Shown piece after piece: positions 5,685-9,960 of a stretch of DNA of 9,960 nt (positions are counted from its first letter, which is position 1; the number at the start of each line of letters is the position of its first letter). A program made the translations under genes and the position numbers. Source of the DNA: JBOFCS01 sp051646185. Its GTDB lineage: Bacteria > Actinomycetota > Actinomycetes > Mycobacteriales > Mycobacteriaceae. The stretch is taken from contig JBOFCS010000133.1 in NCBI GenBank assembly GCA_051646185.1, positions 1-9,960 on the forward strand, in the 5' to 3' direction. The notes below the pieces were generated by a model. It was given only the letters and a program-made list of their open reading frames with translations, had not been told where the DNA came from and made no database searches.

Positions 5685-6847
5685 CATGGCCCAATTTGTG
5701 GAATACCCCCGAGCGTAAAGAGCTTCGGGCATCTGTAAAAAAATTTGCACAAACCGAGATCATCCCGCACCTTGAGCAGTGGGAACATGAGGGTGAATTA
5801 CCAAGGTCCTTACATAAAAAGGCAGCAGAGTGTGGACTGTTGGGAATTGGTTTTCCTGAAGCTGTTGGTGGTGAAGGCGGTGATTATATTGACGGACTTA
5901 TCGTTGCTGAAGAACTGATTTATGCCGGAGCTTCAGGCGGGCTTATTGCTTCATTATTTACCCATGGGATATCCACCCCGCATATTATTGCCGCAGGGGA
6001 CCAAAACCAGATCGAAAAATGGGTCCGCCCTACGCTTTCTGGCGATAAAATCGGATCACTTGCCATTACCGAGCCTGGTGGCGGTTCAGATGTTGGGCAT
6101 CTTCGAACCCGAGCAGTTCGTGATGGAGATGACTATATTGTTAATGGATCTAAGACTTTTATTACTTCTGCAGTCCGAGCAGATTTTGTGGTGACAGCTG
6201 TTCGTACTGGTTCTGAGGAATTAAAAGGAGCTTCTGGGGTTTCATTGCTGGTGGTAGAAAAGGGAACTCCAGGTTTTACCGTGGCACGTAAGTTAGACAA
6301 GATGGGGTGGCTTGCCTCCGATACCGCAGAGTTGTCCTATGTGGATGTGCGAGTGCCGATAGTAAATCTTGTTGGAGCAGAAAATTCTGGGTTTGCACAA
6401 ATTGCTGCTGCTTTTGTTACCGAACGACTTTCGTTGGCTGTTCAAGCTTATGCGGCTGCCCAACGATGTTTAGACCTCACTCTGCAATGGTGCCGTGATC
6501 GGGAGACCTTTGGTAGGCCCCTTATTTCCCGGCAGTCCGTTCAAGATACCGTGACCGAAATGGCTCGACGGATTGATATTGCTCGGGTTTATACCCATGC
6601 TTTAGCTGAGCGTTATATCAATACCGAGGATGACTGTATTGCCGAGGTCTGTTTCGCCAAAAATACCGCTGTTGAAACTGGGGAATGGGTGGCTAACAAA
6701 GCAGTTCAACTTTTTGGTGGTATGGGATACATGCGTGAAAGTGAAGTCGAGCGGCAGTACCGGGATATGCGTATTTTAGGCATCGGTGGCGGTACTACAG
6801 AAATTCTTACAGGGTTAGCTGCCAAACGATTGGGTTATCAGTCATGA
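5681..6847 (+). CDS. Acyl-CoA dehydrogenase, isovaleryl/long-chain type (FadE13-like)
   Basis: With the start at 5681 (GGAGG at 5669-5673, 7 nt away) this is a 388-aa FAD-dependent acyl-CoA dehydrogenase, the usual length. A longer in-frame start at 5642 lies inside the AtuA-family gene and adds 13 residues unlike the family. Landmarks: LAITEPGGGSDVG (127-139), IVNGSKTFITSA (153-164), RDRETFGRPL (272-281), QLFGGMGYMRESEVERQYRD (343-362) and ILGIGGGTTEI (365-375). The position that holds the catalytic Glu in medium-chain enzymes is Gly370 here. Glu248 in TERLSLA instead matches the helix-G base of isovaleryl-CoA and long-chain dehydrogenases. That arrangement accepts methyl-branched substrates, consistent with a carboxylase acting on its 3-methyl-enoyl-CoA product. 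It would correspond to AtuD/FadE13 in related clusters. The exact substrate is inferred only. Confidence 0.92.
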   Translation: MTWPNLWNTPERKELRASVKKFAQTEIIPHLEQWEHEGELPRSLHKKAAECGLLGIGFPEAVGGEGGDYIDGLIVAEELIYAGASGGLIASLFTHGISTPHIIAAGDQNQIEKWVRPTLSGDKIGSLAITEPGGGSDVGHLRTRAVRDGDDYIVNGSKTFITSAVRADFVVTAVRTGSEELKGASGVSLLVVEKGTPGFTVARKLDKMGWLASDTAELSYVDVRVPIVNLVGAENSGFAQIAAAFVTERLSLAVQAYAAAQRCLDLTLQWCRDRETFGRPLISRQSVQDTVTEMARRIDIARVYTHALAERYINTEDDCIAEVCFAKNTAVETGEWVANKAVQLFGGMGYMRESEVERQYRDMRILGIGGGTTEILTGLAAKRLGYQS

Positions 6848-6873
6848 TGATGAGAGAAGGGGAGCAGTAAGCC

Positions 6874-8478
6874 ATGGCACAGCTCACAAGTTCGTTAGAT
6901 ATTTCTTCTCCCGAATACCTAGCGGCAGAAGAAGCGATGCTGACTAAGCTCGCTGAAGTTCATTCCGAGCACCAGAAGGTACTAGATGGTGGTGGTGAAC
7001 AGAAGCTTGCCAGGCATAAAAAACGTGGAAAGTTATTGGCAAGGGAGCGGATAGAACTTCTCATTGATGAGGATTCGGCGTTTCTCGAGCTTTGTCCATT
7101 AGCTGCATGGGGAAGTGATTTTCACGTTGGCGCTTCCATTGTTGTAGGTATTGGAGTTATTGAAGGTGTCGAGTGTCTAATTGTTGCTAATGATCCGACA
7201 GTGCGAGGGGGGACAAGTAACCCGTGGACACTGAAAAAAGTTTTCCGTTCCAATGAAATTGCTTTTCAAAACAGGCTCCCGATTGTTTCATTGGTGGAAT
7301 CGGGGGGCGCAGATCTGCCTACCCAAAAAGAAGTTTTTGTTCCTGGCGGACGAATGTTCCGGGATCTTACCAAGGCTTCGGCAGCTGGAATACCCACAGT
7401 TGCTTTAGTCTTTGGTAATTCTACGGCAGGTGGCGCGTATATTCCTGGAATGTCGGACCATGTGGTCATGATAAAAGAGCAATCGAAGGTTTTCCTTGGT
7501 GGTCCGCCGCTGGTCAAGATGGCTACCGGTGAAGAATCTGATGATGAGTCATTGGGTGGCGCAGAGATGCATGCGCGAGTTTCTGGTCTCGCCGACTACT
7601 TCGCCTCAGATGAGCAAGATGCAATCAGATTGGGTCGGCAGATTATTAAGCGGCTGAACTGGTCTAAGGAGGGTCCAGCGCCACAAGCTGCCGCTGAGGT
7701 ACTGGAACCACGGTACAGCTCGGAGGAACTTCTTGGGATTGTACCTTCGGATTTGAAGATTCCGTTCGATCCGCGTGAAGTGATTGCTCGCATTGTTGAT
7801 GATAGTGATTTTGATGAATTTAAGGCACTCTATGGGTCATCGTTGGTGACTGGCTGGGCTCAGTTGCATGGTTATCCGGTAGGTATTTTGGCCAATGCTC
7901 GTGGTGTGCTCTTCAGTGAGGAGGCGCAAAAGGCAACTCAGTTCATTCAGTTGGCCAACCGGGCAAATACTCCATTATTGTTCTTGCACAACACTACCGG
8001 CTATATGGTGGGTAAAGAGTATGAACAGGGTGGCATTATTAAGCATGGTGCGATGATGATCAATGCAGTATCTAACTCCACGGTTCCCCATATTTCGGTA
8101 CTCATGGGTGCGTCCTATGGCGCTGGTCATTATGGAATGTGTGGCCGTGCTTATGACCCACGTTTCCTTTTCGCTTGGCCCAGTTCAAAATCCGCGGTGA
8201 TGGGCCCAGCTCAACTTGCTGGAGTGATCTCGCTGGTTTCCCGAGCTGCTGCTGAAGCTAAAGGTAAGCAGGTGGATGAGGATGCAGATGCAGCAATGCG
8301 GGCTATGATTGAAAGTCAAATAGAAGCACAATCCTTGCCAATGTTTCTATCGGGAATGTTGTATGACGATGGTGTTATTGATCCAAGAGATACCAGAACT
8401 ATTTTGGGGATGTGTCTTTCAGCGATTCACTCGGCTCCAGTAAAAGGGGCCGATAATTTCGGCGTCTTCCGAATGTAG
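6874..8478 (+). CDS. Acyl-CoA carboxylase carboxyltransferase (beta) subunit, MCC/geranyl-CoA type
   Basis: The 534-aa protein is a complete carboxyltransferase with two crotonase-fold domains. The N-terminal half shows KLLARERIELLIDEDSAF (53-70), VESGGADLPTQKEVF (141-155), STAGGAYIPGMSDH (183-196) and FLGGPPLVKMATGEESDDES (207-226). The C-terminal half shows GVLFSEEAQKATQFI (344-358), FLHNTTGYMVGKEYEQGGI (370-388), ASYGAGHYGMCGRAYDP (413-429) and FAWPSSKSAVMG (433-444). The ESGGA/AGPPLVK-type signatures and the GYMVG-EYEQGGI block are those of methylcrotonyl-CoA and geranyl-CoA carboxylases, not propionyl-CoA carboxylase. It transfers carboxyl from biotin on the alpha subunit to an enoyl-CoA. 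Start choice rests on GGGGAG (6859-6864). It lies 26 nt after the dehydrogenase and 8 nt before the alpha subunit gene. It is AccD2-like by my recollection of the mycobacterial cluster; AccD1 (leucine pathway) is the main alternative. Confidence 0.92.
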   Translation: MAQLTSSLDISSPEYLAAEEAMLTKLAEVHSEHQKVLDGGGEQKLARHKKRGKLLARERIELLIDEDSAFLELCPLAAWGSDFHVGASIVVGIGVIEGVECLIVANDPTVRGGTSNPWTLKKVFRSNEIAFQNRLPIVSLVESGGADLPTQKEVFVPGGRMFRDLTKASAAGIPTVALVFGNSTAGGAYIPGMSDHVVMIKEQSKVFLGGPPLVKMATGEESDDESLGGAEMHARVSGLADYFASDEQDAIRLGRQIIKRLNWSKEGPAPQAAAEVLEPRYSSEELLGIVPSDLKIPFDPREVIARIVDDSDFDEFKALYGSSLVTGWAQLHGYPVGILANARGVLFSEEAQKATQFIQLANRANTPLLFLHNTTGYMVGKEYEQGGIIKHGAMMINAVSNSTVPHISVLMGASYGAGHYGMCGRAYDPRFLFAWPSSKSAVMGPAQLAGVISLVSRAAAEAKGKQVDEDADAAMRAMIESQIEAQSLPMFLSGMLYDDGVIDPRDTRTILGMCLSAIHSAPVKGADNFGVFRM

Positions 8479-8486
8479 GGGAAAAA

Positions 8487-9960
8487 ATGACTAATGATTC
8501 TGATCAGAAATGTCAGGTAATCACCTCGGTTTTAGTTGCCAATCGTTCTGAGATTGCCCGACGAGTATTTAGTACGGCACGGCGGAGTGGTTTTCGAACG
8601 GTGGCAGTCTTTTCCGATGCTGACGCAGATTCTCCGCATGTCAATGAAGCGGATCTAGCTGTCAGATTGCCTGGAAACACCCCTGCTGAAACATATTTGC
8701 GTATAGATAGCATCTTAGCGGCAGCTCAAAAGAGTGGAGCTGATGCAATTCATCCTGGCTATGGTTTCCTCTCTGAGAACACCGGATTCGCGAAGGCAGT
8801 TCAGGAGTCGGGTTTGACCTGGATTGGACCACCGGCTAAGTCAATTGAGTTGATGGGCTCAAAAATTGAGTCGAAGAAAATCATGGCGGAGGCGGGAGTT
8901 CCAGTGCTTACTCAGCTGGATCCGGGAATGCTGAGCGAAAATGATCTTCCAGTTCTGGTCAAAGCCTCCTCGGGAGGGGGTGGGCGTGGCATGCGAATCG
9001 TTCGCAACCTTGCCGACGTAGCTACTGAGATTCAAGCTGCACAGCGAGAAGCTGCCTCTGCTTTTGGTGATCCCACAGTATTTTGCGAGCGGTATGTGGA
9101 AACTGGGCATCACATTGAGGTCCAGATTATGGCTGATAAGTATGGAACAGTCTGGGCAGTAGGTGAGCGGGAATGTTCTATCCAGCGACGCCATCAAAAG
9201 GTGGTAGAAGAAGCGCCTTCGCCGTTAGTTGAAAAACATTCCCCCGGTATTAGCGGAGCTGTTACCGGGATGCGCGAGAAACTATTCGAGGCAGCAAAAC
9301 TAGCTGCAAATGCTATTGGCTATGAGGGGGCCGGGACGGTTGAATTTCTTGCTGATGCTGATGGGCGTTTTTACTTTCTTGAGATGAATACTCGTCTGCA
9401 AGTTGAACATCCAGTAACGGAAAACACCACCGGTCTGGATTTGGTAGAGCTGCAACTTCATGTTGCAGCTGGTGGTCGGTTAGCAACTGAACCGCCACCA
9501 CTTCGTGGACACTCAATTGAAGTTCGGCTCTATGCTGAGGATCCGGCTAAGGATTGGCAACCACAAAGTGGCACCTTGTTCCGATTTGATATTCCACATG
9601 TGCAGAGCGAATTTTCCGTGCTTACCGACACTGGCATTCGTCTTGATTCGGGAGTCGTAGACGGCTCAGTGGTGGGGGTGCACTATGACCCAATGCTTGC
9701 AAAGGTGATTTCTACCGCTCCAACACGATCAGAGGCAGCAAGGATGCTTGCTGCGGCCTTAACGAGAGCCACTATCCATGGGTTAGTAACAAATGTGGCG
9801 TTATTGGTAAATGTCCTTCGCCATCCAGCGTTTCTTGCAGGACACACCGACACTGCTTTTTTCAATACTCACGGCCTTGATGAGTTGTCGGCGCCACTTG
9901 CCGATGTCTCCGCTGAAGGGTTGGCAGCAGTGGCAGCTGCTCTGGCAGATGCTGCGGTAA
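8487..9960 (+). CDS. Acyl-CoA carboxylase biotin-carboxylase (alpha) subunit, 3' end missing
   Basis: The frame is open from ATG 8487 (AGGGG at 8477-8481, overlapping the previous stop) to the window end, giving 491 residues of an expected 650-670. Landmarks: VLVANRSEIARRVF (15-28), AIHPGYGFLSEN (87-98), MGSKIESKK (123-131), the ATP-grasp glycine loop VKASSGGGGRGM (158-169), ECSIQRRHQKVVEEAPSP (228-245), the catalytic EMNTRLQVEHPVTE (298-311) and Arg346 in SIEVRLYAED. ATP-binding and catalytic residues known from E. coli biotin carboxylase (its Lys116, Lys159, Glu288, Asn290, Arg292, Arg338) all have counterparts. The biotin carboxyl carrier domain with its biotinylated Lys lies beyond the window. 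It carboxylates its own biotin with bicarbonate and ATP and works with the beta subunit upstream. Oddities are Ser21 where Gly is usual in the ANRGEIA motif, and extra residues at about 248-260. AccA2-like. Confidence 0.93.
   Translation, partial: MTNDSDQKCQVITSVLVANRSEIARRVFSTARRSGFRTVAVFSDADADSPHVNEADLAVRLPGNTPAETYLRIDSILAAAQKSGADAIHPGYGFLSENTGFAKAVQESGLTWIGPPAKSIELMGSKIESKKIMAEAGVPVLTQLDPGMLSENDLPVLVKASSGGGGRGMRIVRNLADVATEIQAAQREAASAFGDPTVFCERYVETGHHIEVQIMADKYGTVWAVGERECSIQRRHQKVVEEAPSPLVEKHSPGISGAVTGMREKLFEAAKLAANAIGYEGAGTVEFLADADGRFYFLEMNTRLQVEHPVTENTTGLDLVELQLHVAAGGRLATEPPPLRGHSIEVRLYAEDPAKDWQPQSGTLFRFDIPHVQSEFSVLTDTGIRLDSGVVDGSVVGVHYDPMLAKVISTAPTRSEAARMLAAALTRATIHGLVTNVALLVNVLRHPAFLAGHTDTAFFNTHGLDELSAPLADVSAEGLAAVAAALADAAV

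Noticed and set aside
1..9960. Mobile element, CRISPR array, tRNA or rRNA
   Set aside because: No transposase or integrase motifs, no regularly spaced repeats and no tRNA cloverleaf or rRNA sequence was recognised on either strand.
3183..9960. Recent horizontal transfer of the operon
   Set aside because: Codon use and composition look alike across the operon and the left-hand genes by eye, and there are no flanking mobility features.

Overview
The window looks like actinobacterial DNA, most likely from the Mycobacteriales (Corynebacterium/Mycobacterium relatives). The evidence is a protein of the mycothiol-linked maleylpyruvate isomerase/DinB fold (TIGR03084 type) and a gene order, AtuA-family protein / acyl-CoA dehydrogenase / acyl-CoA carboxyltransferase / biotin carboxylase, that matches my recollection of the Rv0976c-fadE13-accD2-accA2 cluster of Mycobacterium tuberculosis. 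Base composition looks roughly balanced by eye, low for that order, so a low-GC corynebacterium-like host is plausible. This is inference; there is no rRNA or other taxonomic marker.

Left part, minus strand (1-2472): a TetR-type repressor gene is followed by an AidB-like flavoprotein gene, with stop and start sharing one base (TAATG), so the two are very probably co-transcribed. A perfect 24-bp palindrome (2448-2471) lies just upstream of the repressor and overlaps its candidate -10 element. It is the obvious candidate autoregulatory operator, and it argues for starting the repressor at 2418 instead of 2460. A weak open frame leaves the window at the left edge (90 to 1).

Middle (2472-3182): about 710 bp without a large gene. 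It holds one convincing small gene on the minus strand (2815-2970, 51 aa, a single C-terminal membrane segment, strong ribosome binding site), a weak terminator-like hairpin after it, and an A/T-flanked hairpin (3112-3136) in the presumed leader of the right-hand operon.

Right part, plus strand (3183-9960): five tightly packed genes, TIGR03084-family protein, AtuA-family protein (PF07287), isovaleryl-CoA-dehydrogenase-type acyl-CoA dehydrogenase, acyl-CoA carboxylase beta subunit, and acyl-CoA carboxylase alpha subunit cut off by the window end. The dehydrogenase would make an enoyl-CoA and the biotin-dependent carboxylase would carboxylate it, as in leucine catabolism or the Pseudomonas acyclic terpene utilisation (citronellol/geraniol) pathway. 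The AtuA-family gene points to the terpenoid or methyl-branched acyl-CoA version. The true substrate cannot be read from sequence.

The most unusual local structures are the 24-bp palindrome and a 17-bp tandem duplication (5651-5684) of the ribosome-binding and start region before the dehydrogenase, which creates a six-codon mini-ORF linking atuA-like stop and dehydrogenase start through two ATGA overlaps.
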